Origin: Thuidium tamariscinum
Lineage: Eukaryota; Streptophyta; Bryopsida; Hypnales; Thuidiaceae
Assembly (NCBI GenBank): GCA_947034885.2
Contig: OX344751.2
Span: forward strand, 41,817,082-41,881,081
Direction: 5' to 3'
DNA: 64,000 nt
Translations under genes and position numbers: made by a program
In this document: one piece after another, positions 24,450-35,789 of the stretch
How positions within the stretch are numbered: position 1 is the stretch's first letter
How the letters are laid out: each line of letters opens with the position of its first letter
Notes under the pieces: model-generated
Seen by the model: the letters and a program-made list of their open reading frames with translations, nothing else
What the model was told of the DNA's origin: nothing
Database searches by the model: none

Positions 24450-25995
24450 TTAGTATAATGCTTCCTTGACCGCTTTTGATTCAAGTGATTGCTCAAATTT
24501 GGAGACATTACAAAAGGAATGGGGGAGCTTCTCTTCCTTGACTACTCTTGATTTGAGTTATTATTAGAGCTTAAAGACTATGCCAAAGGAAGTGGGGAGC
24601 TTATCCTCTTTGACCACTCTTGATTTGAGAAGGTGTTCTAACTTGAAGACATTGTCAAAGGAAGTAGGGAGGTTGTCTTTCTTGACCACTCTTGATTTGA
24701 GTGATTGTCGAAACTTGAAGACATTGTCAAAGGAAGTGGGGAGCTTGTCTTCCTTGACCACTCTTAACTTGAGTAGTTGTTCAAGCTTGGAGACATTGCC
24801 AAAGGAAGTGGAGAGCTTGTCTTCCTTGACCACTCTTGACTTAAATAGCTAATTAAGCTAAAAGACATTGCCAAAGGAATTAGGGAACTTGTCTCTCTTG
24901 ATTACTCTTGATTTGAGTAGTTATTCGAGTATGGAGACATTGCCAAAGGAAGTGGGGAGTTTGTCTTCCTTGATCACTCTTAATTTGAGTGATTGTTGGA
25001 CCTTGAACACAACACCAAAGGAAGTGGGGAGCTTGTCTTCCTTGACCGCTCTTGCCTTGAGTAGTTGTTCAAGTTTGAACACATTGCCAAAGGAAGTGCA
25101 GAGATTGTCTTCGTTGACTAAGCTTATTTTGAATTGGTGTTCCAACTTGGAGACATTGCCAAAGGAAGTGGGGAGCTTGTCTTCCTTGACCACTCTTGAT
25201 TTGAGTGGTTGTTCAAGCTTGGAAACCTTGCTTAAGGAAGTAGCAAGTTTATCTTCCTTGACCACTCTTGATTTGAATTAGTATGAAATTTACAAACCTT
25301 GCCAAAGGAAGTGGGGAGCCTGTCTTTTTGAACCACTCTTGGTTTGAATAGGATTTGGTTTAAGCTTGGAGACACCACCAACAGAAGTAGGGATCTTCTC
25401 TTTCTTGTTCACTCTTGATTTGAGTTCATGTTAACACTTTGTAGCCTTACTAAAAGAAGTAGGGAACTCGTCTTCCTTGAACTTTTATTTTATTTGTTGT
25501 TTAAGCTTGGCAGCCTTACCCGTGGAGGTGGACAACTTTTCTTTGTTCATCTCTCTTAGTTTGAGTGGTTGTCCACGCTTCATTGCCTTGCCAAAGAAAG
25601 TAGGCACCTTGTCTTCCTTGATGGAACTTTTTTTGAATGATTGTTGAAGCTTAAAGACATTGCCAGAGGATGTCGGGAGCTTGTTTACCTCGACCACTCT
25701 TAATTTATAAGATTGTTCTGTTTGGAAACTTTGCTATAGAAATTGGGGGGTTTGTCTTCTTTGATCACTTTTAGTTTGAGAGGTTGTTCAAGCTTGGTGG
25801 CCTTGTGTTGGAAAGTAGGGAGCTGGTCTTCCTTGACCACTTTTAGTTTGAGAGGTTATTCACGCTTGGCAACCTTGCCAAAGGAATTGGGGAGCTTGTC
25901 TTCCTCAACCACGTTTAGTTTAAAAGGTTATTTAAGCTTAAATACCTTACCAAAGGAAGTAGGGAATTTGTCTTCTTTGACCACTTTTTGTTGAA
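24450..25995 (+). pseudogene. Leucine-rich-repeat gene remnant (72-bp repeats)
   Basis: About 21 tandem 72-bp units each encode a 24-residue LRR of the form LPKEVGSLSSLTTLDLSSCS. This type is common in plant LRR proteins, notably in early-diverging land plants. The best open stretches are 24580-24852 and 24868-25281. The last third (from about 25300) is frame-shifted and diverged, and stops interrupt the frame between and after these stretches. No NB-ARC, kinase, signal peptide or start exon is seen. Retroelement copy A ends only a few bases to the left, so the 5' end of the gene may have been displaced, although the left flank of copy A shows no LRR sequence. The repeats would form a solenoid for protein binding if expressed. 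Confidence 0.7.
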
Positions 25996-26996
25996 GAGTT
26001 TTTTTAAGAATTTTTATTTAAGTAGTTTATTAATTATGCACTCATACATATTTTCTAACCCTAAAGAATGAGCATGCATTTTATGGCATTAGAGGAGATT
26101 CAGGCCACTAAGAGATTGCGAATTTCTTTAGTCCAAAAACATGGGACTTGCCGTGGGAACATAATTTTGTAGGAATCCTATGTGGACGAGAGTACCAAGT
26201 TATTAATTTTTTAGGACTTTTTTTCATATTTGAGGATCCAAAATATTGATTTATTGATTTATTGAAATGTTGGCTTGACAGCGACCAGCCATTCTTGGAC
26301 TAGTTCAAGGAACAGTCCCAAAACAGCCCGTTGGAGCCCTCAAATCCCCTCTAATGCAACATAGAAAGTTTGGACAAGTACACGTGAGTACGTGACTCAA
26401 GATTTGCATATTTTGGGTTGAAATTTTAATGGAAGTGGGGACAAGGAATATCATTTGTATGACTAAATTTCATAACATTTGAAGATATGAGTCAAAAGTT
26501 ATGGCTTCATATGTTACTTTTTTCGTAAATGGGTAGCTTAGGCATATTAGAAAAAATCACTTTTTTTAGAAATAAAAATTTGAAGTTGGTATTCTAGCAT
26601 TAGGAAAAATCTGAAAAGGACAATAAATTTTACACCCCCGTGGTGCAATTATGGAAAAAATGATAATTTTTGAATTTTTGAAATTTGGAATCTGATTTGG
26701 TATAGTATAATATAATAAACTCCGATCCACTTGCAAAAAAGTAGTCCGGCGTGAATAAAGTGTCTGTTCGTCATGACAATGAGCCAATGTCCACAGGATC
26801 AAGGGCTATTGATGCAAGACTACTCTTTCCTTTCGAAAATAGACACTAAAGTAACAAGTGGCTAGTTCAAAGCATCCAAGCTTTAATTTTGTTTTGTTAG
26901 ATTTAATTAGATTAATTGGATTGATTTGACTTCCATTTAGTTATTAATTTATTAGTATTATATAAGTATGCAATGTAATGTGCATTGTTGGGTTTC
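25996..26996. other. AT-rich, gene-free
   Basis: Nothing beyond AT-rich intergenic sequence was recognised here. Confidence 0.5.
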
Positions 26997-27547
26997 TTAT
27001 TCTATTGGAAGTGGTTGGTTGTTTTCAATTCTTCTTTTATGTAGAATGATTGATCCAGCGTATTGTATGGCTATGGTATTGATTGCTTTGAAAGTGTGCG
27101 TTAGAGCAGTTTCTATTAATTTAAGTTTGGCTTCAAGGATTTTCATTGAAGGAGTGTCTGTTGTTCCTGGCTAGCTCCTGCTGTAATGACAATAAGTGGA
27201 TCTATTTTCCATCCTTGGGCCGCGATACTATTTATTAATGGTTGGTATTTTTGAATTTTATTATCTATGGTTGTTTGTGCAAATCTGTCATTAGAGTATG
27301 TAAATTCAATGAATTGTATTGTGAGATTATTATCTGGGATATTTGGTGGGTTGCTCTAGTAGGAGAGTCCTTTAATCCAGAGGATATCTAGTTTAAATCT
27401 AGCATTACAATGACATCTTTGTCTTTGGCAAGAGCAAGGTAACAACCATGGGGGGACTGTGTTTTCTTGTGGATTGTTATTGAATGTTCCTGCATTCATG
27501 AGAGTATAATATCTACTATTTTTGGTAGATAGGATTAGTTTTCTCAA
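26997..27547 (-). pseudogene. LINE-like element fragment (C-terminal, nuclease-like region)
   Basis: Reading leftwards, the minus strand encodes VPPWLLPCSCQRQRCHCNAR (Cys/His cluster), then FKLDILWIKGLSY, an in-frame TAG, NPPNIPDNNLTIQFIEFTYS, then KYQPLINSIAAQGWKIDPLI and VITAGA. After a frameshift it reads MKILEAKLKLIETALTHTFK, INTIAIQYAGSIILHKRRIE and NNQPLPIE, ending in a stop at 26997. A Cys/His cluster followed by a KYxPL...GW...P(L)IVITAGA segment is what one expects downstream of the reverse transcriptase in LINEs with a restriction-like endonuclease. The reverse transcriptase itself is absent. The copy is 5'-truncated, with at least one stop and one frameshift, as usual for old LINE copies. 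Confidence 0.55.
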
Positions 27548-28445
27548 TTCCCAGACTGATTTGGTACTATTGGTACCATATCAGCACCATGTTAGACTCA
27601 CAATTTTTTAATTTTTTAATATTTAAAAAAAGTTAATAATAATTTTTTGATTGTTTTAGATTTGCACCCATAAACTACCAAAAATAAATTGTTTACTATC
27701 CTTTCTTAGGTTCAAAATTTTCCTAATGAGTTATATTTACATGAAAAGCTTTGAATCATTCCATTTTGATTGATGAGTCAAAAGTTATGAGGAGTTTTAG
27801 TTTGCAAGCATTTATAGACTCTCTACTTTAAAATAAACTTTGAAAGCGTTTATTTTACTCAATTATTATATTTTAGAAAATAATAAAGTCATAGAATTTA
27901 GATTTGTTTACTACAACATTGCAAGCATTGATAATTGACATATTCCAATTTCATAACTAACTTCTTAACAATTTTGTATTTTGAATCATTCTCTACTTCT
28001 TCCTACTTACTATTATTTCCTATATGTTGTACAATTCCAAATGATGTGAAATTTCTTAAAGTATGTAGTCAACTTGTCTAGAAAAAAGAATCCAAAGAAG
28101 CTCTACCGTTTGGGACATTTTTTCATAGAAATGTGAGCTTATGTAATGTAGGTGCACAATTTTTTGTAAGGCCAAAAATAGGATTTCTTTGAATTTGAAA
28201 GGTCATATCTTCCAATCTTTGTGGTGGAAATTTCTGAAATTTTTATTACATGTTCTCAAGTCAGCATACTACAAGATCCCATGGTTGGATGCATCTAAAA
28301 ATAATTTAATCAAAAATTAGGCACTTGTACTAGAAATGACAATTTTAGAGTAGTTTTGGTGAAAACATAATCATGGTCCTTAAGGGGTTAATTATGCACA
28401 CACTTATATTTTTCTATACAATCCAGTAAAATCAATTAAATTTTT
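27548..28445. other. AT-rich, gene-free
   Basis: No coding sequence or structured repeat was recognised in this stretch. Confidence 0.5.
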
Positions 28446-28554
28446 ATGGGACCTCCAGTGGACACCGACGTTCCCGACATTGGAAATGCCGACGTCCCCT
28501 TAGAGGTCGTTTGCGCTCCCGAAGCTTTCAAGTGGGCAAGTCTGCATCCATCTT

Positions 28555-28968
28555 GTGTCCATGACATTCACGGACGCCCCAGAAGTAATATTTATATATC
28601 CAAGTCTCCATCTCTCGCAAGTGGGCAAATTTGGCAGCATCCCGTACAATGTCTGCACTTCGAACACCAATTTCACAATTATTGTAGTCACCCCCACCTA
28701 TCATAGTCAGCATCTTCCCATCGAAACACGCACACACACAAATCGGGATATTATAGACGAATCAGCCAGAAGTATGCACGAAAGTTCCTTGAGTTCCATC
28801 AAAATCGATCTTGAACCTCGAGACTGCTGCTGCGGTGAAGGGAGTGATTCGGCACCATGTGATCAGCCGCAGATGAACAACACCGCTAGCACACCCACTA
28901 CTGACTCACATCACACAGCCACTAGCTGCGACGACAATGCATGCGAAAGGGGAACTTCATCGACGTAG
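28555..28968 (+). CDS. Unrecognised open reading frame
   Basis: A 137-codon frame starts MSMTFTDAPEVIFIYPSLHL and ends in a Ser/Thr/His/Asp-rich tail (TTDSHHTATSCDDNACERG). A second frame overlaps its start (28446-28706), so it is not clear which, if either, is coding. The GC content is higher than in the flanks, which favours genic origin. A TATA-like CTATAAAA lies downstream near 29026, unconnected to it. No family is recognised. It could be an exon remnant. Confidence 0.25.
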   Translation: MSMTFTDAPEVIFIYPSLHLSQVGKFGSIPYNVCTSNTNFTIIVVTPTYHSQHLPIETRTHTNRDIIDESARSMHESSLSSIKIDLEPRDCCCGEGSDSAPCDQPQMNNTASTPTTDSHHTATSCDDNACERGTSST

Positions 28969-29361
28969 TGGAATACAACTGTCATCGACGTTGAGAATCG
29001 GTCTGTCTGGAGTTGCATAAATATCTATAAAATGTTGTATCCCCATGCAAGCATTAGCAGGCTTCCTGCACTTGTCACCTAGCTGGCTCCAGATTTTCAT
29101 TGCAAAAGTTCGAGAGAAAGATAGATCCTATGTGGAGACGAGGGATAGATTTACGTTTATGTTACAAGGTAGGATGTGGGATTGAGGAATTTGGATCGAC
29201 ACAATTCAAAGTGGATTTCGGTGTGAGTTTTGTAGCTTCGTTGTATAGTACTTCTTGATCAGCAATTAATTCCCAGGGGTTTGTGTCCCGATGGTTGGTT
29301 TTTAGAGTTAATTGGGTTGAGTTGAGTGTTGAGTTGCGTTGGTTCTTGAGTGGAGGAAGAA

Positions 29362-29600
29362 TGGCGGCGTTGGTTTATAATGAGGGGTAGGTGTTCGCCA
29401 CGGAGCTTATGGGGACGACGGTGATGTGCGTGGTGGATTTGAGGGGCATTGCAAATGTTGTGTTGCCAGGCACGAAGGGCCATGGGATTGGGTGTCTGAG
29501 GATCGCGTTCTGTTTCGGCCTTGGTGTCTTTCTACCTCTCCAATTCGCCGACCACATTTCTGGTAGAATTTTTTTTCCGAATCTTTCCAAATTTGTGTAG
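29362..29600 (+). pseudogene. Aquaglyceroporin (MIP family) N-terminal remnant
   Basis: Translation gives MAALVYNEG, an in-frame TAG, then VFATELMGTTVMCVVDLRGI, ANVVLPGTKGHGIGCLRIAF and LGVFLPLQFADHISG. This matches the first two membrane helices of GlpF-type aquaporins: (A)E-x-x-GT, a hydrophobic helix, ANVVL-x-x-TKGHG, then the second helix ending in the loop that normally reads SGAHxNPA. Here that loop reads SGRIFFPN, so the first NPA pore motif is lost, and the frame stops soon after. The remaining four helices are not found. It is a decayed gene piece that would have coded for a water or glycerol channel. Alternative: an exon with an unrecognised downstream splice. Confidence 0.5.
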
Positions 29601-29884
29601 AAAAGAAAGGGTGGTGACTACTTTGATCTGCAGCTGCGGTTGCTTTAGTTTGCTCTTGGATTTCCAGGTTGTGTCACTTCGGAGCATGTTGGTTTCAACT
29701 CGCAGTCTAGAACTTCTTGTTGTTGCTTTAGTGCCCCTCGTAGTAGCTTGCTTTTAGATGGGAAATCATTCCCGTTATCGTTAATTCTGTGTTGCATGGA
29801 GGAGTCTATGTGGCTTTACTCTATTACAATTTGGAGGGTTTTGTTATAGTGTTTCAAAATTGAAAGACAACAAAATTGGTAAGA

Positions 29885-29901
29885 GTTTCTTGCAATCACC
29901 C
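29885..29901. repeat. Isolated end of the GGGTCATTGCAAGAAAC repeat family
   Basis: GTTTCTTGCAATCACCC is the reverse complement (one mismatch) of the terminal repeat of the elements at 29968-30727 and 61497-62231. It faces away from the neighbouring element, so it is probably the end of another, otherwise unrecognised copy. Confidence 0.5.
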
Positions 29902-29967
29902 TATTCTTAGTTATACCACTTTTTGTAGCACCCATTCATAAAAACAAGACCAATTTTACAATTGACA

Positions 29968-30727
29968 GGGTGATTGCAAGAAACACTTGTCCTTTTTTTG
30001 TCCCCTTGACCTCCAACAGGTACTTTTTTGCTCATAACTTTTGCATTCTTTTTTTTGTTTGGCTTGCAATTTGGATTGAAGGTGCATACAAAAGTTTTAG
30101 ATGTTCAGTAATTTTTTCATAATTTTTAAAATTAGTTTACTATATTTAAACTGGCCCCAATTGGGTGTCTACCTTGGCCATTTTGGAGGTTTTTAGTCCT
30201 ATTTTTTACTCAAAAATCCAAATTTGAAGCCACAAATTGGACAAGTTGTAGGTCTACTAACATTACAATGGTTGACAATGAGTTTTTATGAAAATAGTAA
30301 TATGTCAATTGTGCACATGGGGTCAAAGTGACCTTCCTTTGCACAAAGGCCATGAAGAGGGAAAAAATTTCCTAGAAGAATTTCTTTTTGCAATGTAAGC
30401 ACAATTTTGTTTAGAAAAATGGATTTTTTTTAAAGAATTTTTTGAATTTTTTTTGAATTTCTAAAAATGAAAAGGTCCACAAACCCCTTTTTTGCTATTT
30501 TTTGCTCACAGTGGCCTAAGTAGTACTTTGTAGCACTCTCTAGTACTGCATAGTACTACATAGGACTAAATCAACGGCCCAGATTTGCAGGCGCCTGAAA
30601 TCAATGGCTAACATTGACAGGCGCAGTGCAGATGCGCAGTACTGGTAGGATCGCGCAGGACTGCCAGTCCTACACCAAAAAACTGCGTTTTTGAGACAAA
30701 AACGTGAAGTGTTTCTTGCAATGACCC
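29968..30727. mobile_element. Non-coding TIR element, GGGTCATTGCAAGAAAC family, copy 1
   Basis: The left end GGGTGATTGCAAGAAACACTT and the reverse complement of the right end agree over about 21 bp with one mismatch. The 760-bp interior is AT-rich with no coding frame. A clean target duplication is not evident. The same ends bound the element at 61497-62231, so this is a family. Confidence 0.6.
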
Positions 30728-31832
30728 AACACCTAAATGCCCAAGTTTTTTTATGAGCTTCTTGAAATTTGTCCTAAATTAATTTTAAAAAAAAAATTCA
30801 ATTATGTTTTATCTATTTTCCTAAAATTATAACTATACAAATTCAATCTAGACATGTTAGAGAAAACATTTTCAAAATATGTTTTTCATACACTTAAAAT
30901 ACCTAGAGTATGCACTCTAAAATAAATTAGGTAGAGAAACACAACATCATCACTTATGGATGGAAAGATTATAATGTTTGATCATGACGGTCTTAGAATT
31001 GCAAAAGTGATTTGAAGTCTTTCAATCTTATTTTCACTCATCAAATCTAAGAAGTTGGTCACCACAAAATTATGAGGTTGAAGGGCCCAAAATGCATAAC
31101 CCGAATCAATTTACAACTTTTTAGAACCTGCTCTACAATTTCTTTTAAATGAATTTCTAATGTGATTTTGTATCCAACTAATCCAAGATCTAATGCATTT
31201 GACGGTCATTTCCAAGAGCCCTTAAAACTATGAAAAATCAAAATTGGAATGGGTACCCTTGCACAAAACCTTGAATACAAAAATCATAATCAATCATTTT
31301 CACAATTGGGTTTTTGATGCCTAAACTAGACTTCAAGAAGAAATCTCCAAAAATGTAAACTACTATAAATAACAACAGTTGACTAGGTTTTATTTAGCTT
31401 CAAAGTTTCCGAAACATCAGATTCTGGTGAATTGGTCATTTCATTTAGGGGTTAACTCTGATACAATCGAACATAAATCTAGATTGGCGGAAGAGTTCTT
31501 ATTTGATCCTGCGGAGCTCATCGGGGTGGTGCTGCGCCAATGCGCTCTGCCTTCAATGCCTTCCTGCACTCACGCATCAGCCTTGCATCCGTAGGTCGCC
31601 TGATGCACAATTTCTTGCATCTGTCTGTCGTACTTGAGCTGTGACAGAGCTCAGTGTTGTTGCTATCTGAATTAACTCTTGGCGCAAGGGTTTACGAACA
31701 TAGCGGTATTGCTTTGTTCTATGATTAAGTTTCTATGGTCCAGAAATTTGATTGTAAATGATATGTCCGTTCATACTTCTTTCGTTTGTCTAGATTGATT
31801 CGAGGTCTACGATGAATTGAATTCGAAGTACC
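30728..31832. other. AT-rich, gene-free, with a dispersed repeat
   Basis: No gene is seen. The stretch about 30830-31000 (ACAAATTCAATCTAGACATG, then a region with GATTATAATGTTTGATCA) has a similar copy at about 57570-57670, so it belongs to a dispersed repeat. Confidence 0.5.
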
Positions 31833-32022
31833 TGTTAGCATACAAACAGATTAGTTAGGGTTCCGTTAGACTGTAGTTAGGTTCCATTCATTCATCCAAT
31901 AGTCAACCTTGAGGCTTGACCGCTCCTCATTGGTTCCTGTATATAAACCAGGCTTTGCCCTTGGTTAACCATCTCTAATACAGTTGATGCACATCTTGTA
32001 AGTCACGCTGAATTTACCAACA
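31833..32022 (+). repeat. 5' LTR of the copia fragment
   Basis: A TG...CA-bounded 190-bp LTR with a TATATAAAC box and a CATTGG motif about 15 bp before it. The primer-binding site begins at 32023. No partner LTR is present in the window. Confidence 0.8.
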
Positions 32023-33104
32023 TGGTATTAGAGCGAGAGAGCTAGGTCCCTAGTTAGGCACAGCACAACTTGAGGGTCTAGATCAGAGTTCGTTAGTATC
32101 TCACCAGAGCTCCTCGCTAAAAGTTAGAAGTCACTGTAGCACAGCGCATGAAGCGGCTTGTTCTTACTGTAGCGCAGTCCCTCTCTATCGGCTTCCTTCT
32201 TGTCGGCTCTGTAGTCATGGATCCCAATATCAAGGATGTCACAGACTCTATGAAACTTGCGGGTCCCTCCAATTATGCTATTTGGAGTTACAAGGTCAAG
32301 GAAATCCTCATTCACGAGGGACTTTGGCATCATGTTCAAACGGCTGCACTGAATGATCAGACGGCCGAATCTTCCACCGCAACCGGAGGCGCAGCCACTG
32401 GCGGGAGAACGGAAGCAACAGGCGGAACCGGGAACGCGGCTCTTCCACCAGATGCCAACCGGGACATTGAACAGCGCTCACGGGCTAGCCGACTGCTAAT
32501 CTCAACGGTACGAGATTCTATCATTCTCAGTATTATTCACCTCACCGATCTGCATGCTATTTGGGAGAGATTGAGGAACATGTGTGATGTAAGGAGTTCC
32601 TCCCGCCATCTTTCTCTAAAAGAGCAGTTTTATTCGCTTAAGCTAGGGGAAGGGAAAGACGTTAATACCACCTCCAAGAGATAAATTCACTCCTCACTCA
32701 ACTAGCAAACCTAGGCATAGCAATCCCGGACAAAGATCTCGTCGATCTCACGTTGAATAGCCTCCCAAAGAGCTGGTCCACCTTCCGTCAAATCCAGAAA
32801 GGTTGGGAACGGATGGCAACATTCAGTGAACTGGAGGGCTTACTTCTGCAAGAAGAGATGGAGAGAAACATCGACAAACGAAGAGAAGAAACCAAAGAGT
32901 TTAACTTTATCAGCTCAGGGTGCAGAAGAACTCGGCGAGGCGACTCAACTCCGACACGCGGCCGCACCAACCAGGGGAGAGGACGCTCCTCCGAAGATCG
33001 ATCAACTCAAGCCAACAACAACAACCCTCAATCAGAGGTTCCGAGCCGCACCGCCGTCACCTGCCATAACTGCGGCAAACAAGGCCATTATGCGAGAGAC
33101 TGCG
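31833..33104 (+). mobile_element. Ty1/copia LTR retrotransposon, 5' fragment (fossil)
   Basis: A 190-bp LTR (31833-32022, TGTTAG...CAACA) carries a TATA-like box at about 31939. It is followed at once by a primer-binding site TGGTATTAGAGC (initiator Met tRNA type). The gag region then encodes a typical copia start (KLAGPSNYAIWSYKVKEIL) and the zinc knuckle CHNCGKQGHYARDC near 33060-33100. Directly after it the sequence becomes unrelated. Protease, integrase, reverse transcriptase and the 3' LTR are absent. The element is broken, with a few breaks plus the large truncation. Confidence 0.85.
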
Positions 33105-34429
33105 TAGTAACTACACTTATAGGAAATGTTGTTAAAATGGCGCCATTCCGTTAAATTGGCGGTTTTAGGGCCTTGATGGAGCCAAGAAATCTGTAGAAAT
33201 GCAATGTTCACGGCTAAAAAATGCGTGGTTGCATGCTGTTTCACGTGTTTGGGGCTTAATTGGGATTGAAAATGCTTGCATTTGGGCTTAACGTGGCAGA
33301 AAATGCTTGTTTGTGTGGGCTACTACGCTTCCTTGTGCGATTGCGGTCCATCGTCACTCGTAAATTTGGCCTCGGTAGCCTTCAGTTGGAAGGAGTTATG
33401 GCTCTTGCAATGGAAAAGGGAAACTTTAGAAAAGATTGAATGAGAAGCGGTGGAATTGATAGGGGGCCTGGAGGGAGCACGTGGTCGTGAACGGGGGCGG
33501 AAGTCAACTCCTTTATAGAACCTCCTACGAAAATGAGATTGCAAATTAGAGAGAAGCCTAGCATTAGGGAAGTAGATCAACGAGGTAAGGCGTCACATGC
33601 TCGTGTCCCATGTCGAGTCGAAGTGGAGTCGAGAAATCTTCTTCTTGATTGTCATTCATGTCGGAATGAAAGAGATGAATGGCCAGTGCGCTTGTCCGGT
33701 TTGACCATCGCTAGGGGGGGCTTGGCCATTCCAAGCACTTGCAAGGTCTAAAGGGGTTGCTAGTTTTCTACTGTGCTGGTGCTATTATGGAAAAAAATGA
33801 AATTTTTTCTTTGAGCCCAAAAATTGTGTAGAAATTTTGGTGCCACGTCAGATCCACGTCAGCATCTTTGGAGATTTTTTTCCCTTGTTATTTTTTCCGT
33901 AATTTCAAATTTTAGAAATTAGATTTTTACTTGTTGGTTTTCAATTTTCAGTTAGGATTTGGATTTTTTAATTGGGTGAGTTTTAATTTTCTAGTTTCAT
34001 TTTTTTTTTGTATTTGCACTGTAGTGGATTGAAATCAAAGGCTAATGGCCCTGTACGGGGTTTTCATTTCTTCTAATGTTAATGTTCAGTAATTCAAGGA
34101 AATTTCTAAATTGGCCAAGGAGAAATTATACAACTTCAAACGAGAACGTTTTTTTTTCCAAAATGGATATTTTATTGAATATGTGTATCGCATTTTCCAA
34201 AGGAATCTGTCCTTGTTGCCACGAGGACTAACTCGGAGGCTTTGCTTTACAACTTCTTGCACTTAAGAACTTCGTTTCTATTCTTACAACGCCTTCACGT
34301 ATGGGACGTCCATTATGGATAGAATAAGTCCATGTAAGACACAACTTACTAAGCAAATTGCATATTTTTTCCAACCCTATTAACCTCTACTTCACTAGAA
34401 AATGAGGTAACCGCCAGCGGACGTAACGT
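33105..34429. other. Non-coding; begins with sequence like the MITE at 265-532
   Basis: At about 33129-33155 the sequence GTTAAAATGGCGCCATTCCG closely resembles the end of the MITE at 265-532 (GTTAAAATGGCGGTATTCCG). It starts about where the copia gag breaks off, so a related element or a recombination there may have truncated the retrotransposon. No gene is recognised in the rest. Confidence 0.4.
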
Positions 34430-35345
34430 TGTGGACAATGGTGCTCATGACAAGTTCAAAATAGGTCGTTCTATCGAGGCTGAGAGCATGTCCAATGCAC
34501 CGTTGAAGTTGTCCTTCGGCAAGGAGAAGCTCCAACTTGACATCGGTGTGCCGGAGGTGCCAAACATCTTCCAAGTGAGGCGACTTTCATGTCTAGTGAA
34601 CTCTTCCAATCTTCGAAAAGGCCGCCTACTTCGTAGTCTGTGATGTGTCTACAAGCTCGTCGCACAGCCCCCCCAGGACCTCCGCAAAATGGTCATCCAC
34701 TACAGTGCCACCCATTCTTGTCATCGGATGGGTTGCTGTTGCACTTGCTGCCAGGGTGAAGTGTTTGTGTGAACAATTGGAGCACATCCATTGTCAGGAA
34801 GGAAATGTCCACACAGAAAGCCAACTTCGTTTTGAAATCATGTGGGAATATGACTTTAGAAAAACAGGGATGCGGTGGTCAGCATTTTTCGGCGAGCGCG
34901 TAGCACATGGAAGGTGGCATCCATGCGAATGCCTTTCTTCTCAATGTACAATTGGGTGGGCAGCACGAGGATTTCTGTGCTGCACTGCCCTCCTCCACCA
35001 CTTCGTTGCGCAATTCGAGTGATACTGAAGCCCGAAGCGATGAAGAAGGTGACCTCGGCCGTGGCCAACGCCAACAAGACCAGAGATACACTCCGGAGGC
35101 TCAATCCTGTGCTACCACTAGCGACAGATTCCACAATGCTTTCATCTGGCTTCAAGACAACTCCACAGTCGGTTCGCGATGCAAAAGACGAACACTCTGT
35201 GAGGATCTTCGCAGTCCTTTGGACCGACCATACATAGACAATGTTCGAAAATGGTTTCTCTTTTGTGGCTTAACAAATTCTAAATTTCTGACTCCAGCTC
35301 GTCATTTACACAACTCTAATTATAATACTAGAATGTGGAGCTAGA
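34430..35345. other. Genic-looking but unassigned stretch
   Basis: GC content and codon-like texture suggest old coding sequence. Several overlapping frames on both strands are open for 100-145 codons (for example plus 34907-35344 and minus 35155-34856). None shows a recognisable domain, and the frames conflict, so no product can be assigned. A decayed gene is the likeliest reading. Confidence 0.25.
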
Positions 35346-35789
35346 ATCAAACTTCCGTGCGATAAATAATGCTGGCAAGAAAATTATGGTGAGACAAATA
35401 ATGTTGATCAAAATAATATGGCAATTTTTTATTTCTCTTAGCTAAAAATGTATTCATGTTTTCAAGAAAAGAATATAGCAAATTTGCAGGGAGTCCGATT
35501 ACCACTTGGTCCAATAGTTTTTGTGATGTGTACTCTACGGTTGAGGCGAATTTACCTAGTCCTAATTATATTTCTGCGCTTGCAATGCGCACAGTCATTG
35601 CCAATTGTCCATGGTAACCTGCGTCAATGGGGGGAGGATGTGACATCGAGGCCTACTTCTGGGCATTCGGCAAGATCGTCCGACGATTCGACTCCTTCCA
35701 CCATCCAAATTCGTTGCCGCTTTGTCTCTTTCTTGGCACGTTGGGATCCCCGTGCCCGTCAAGCGCACCAAGGAGCCTGCACAGCAGAG

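Noticed and set aside
26968-27174. Plus-strand membrane-like frame, first taken for an organelle DNA insertion
   Set aside because: The minus strand gives a coherent LINE-like C-terminus, so the plus frame is its shadow.
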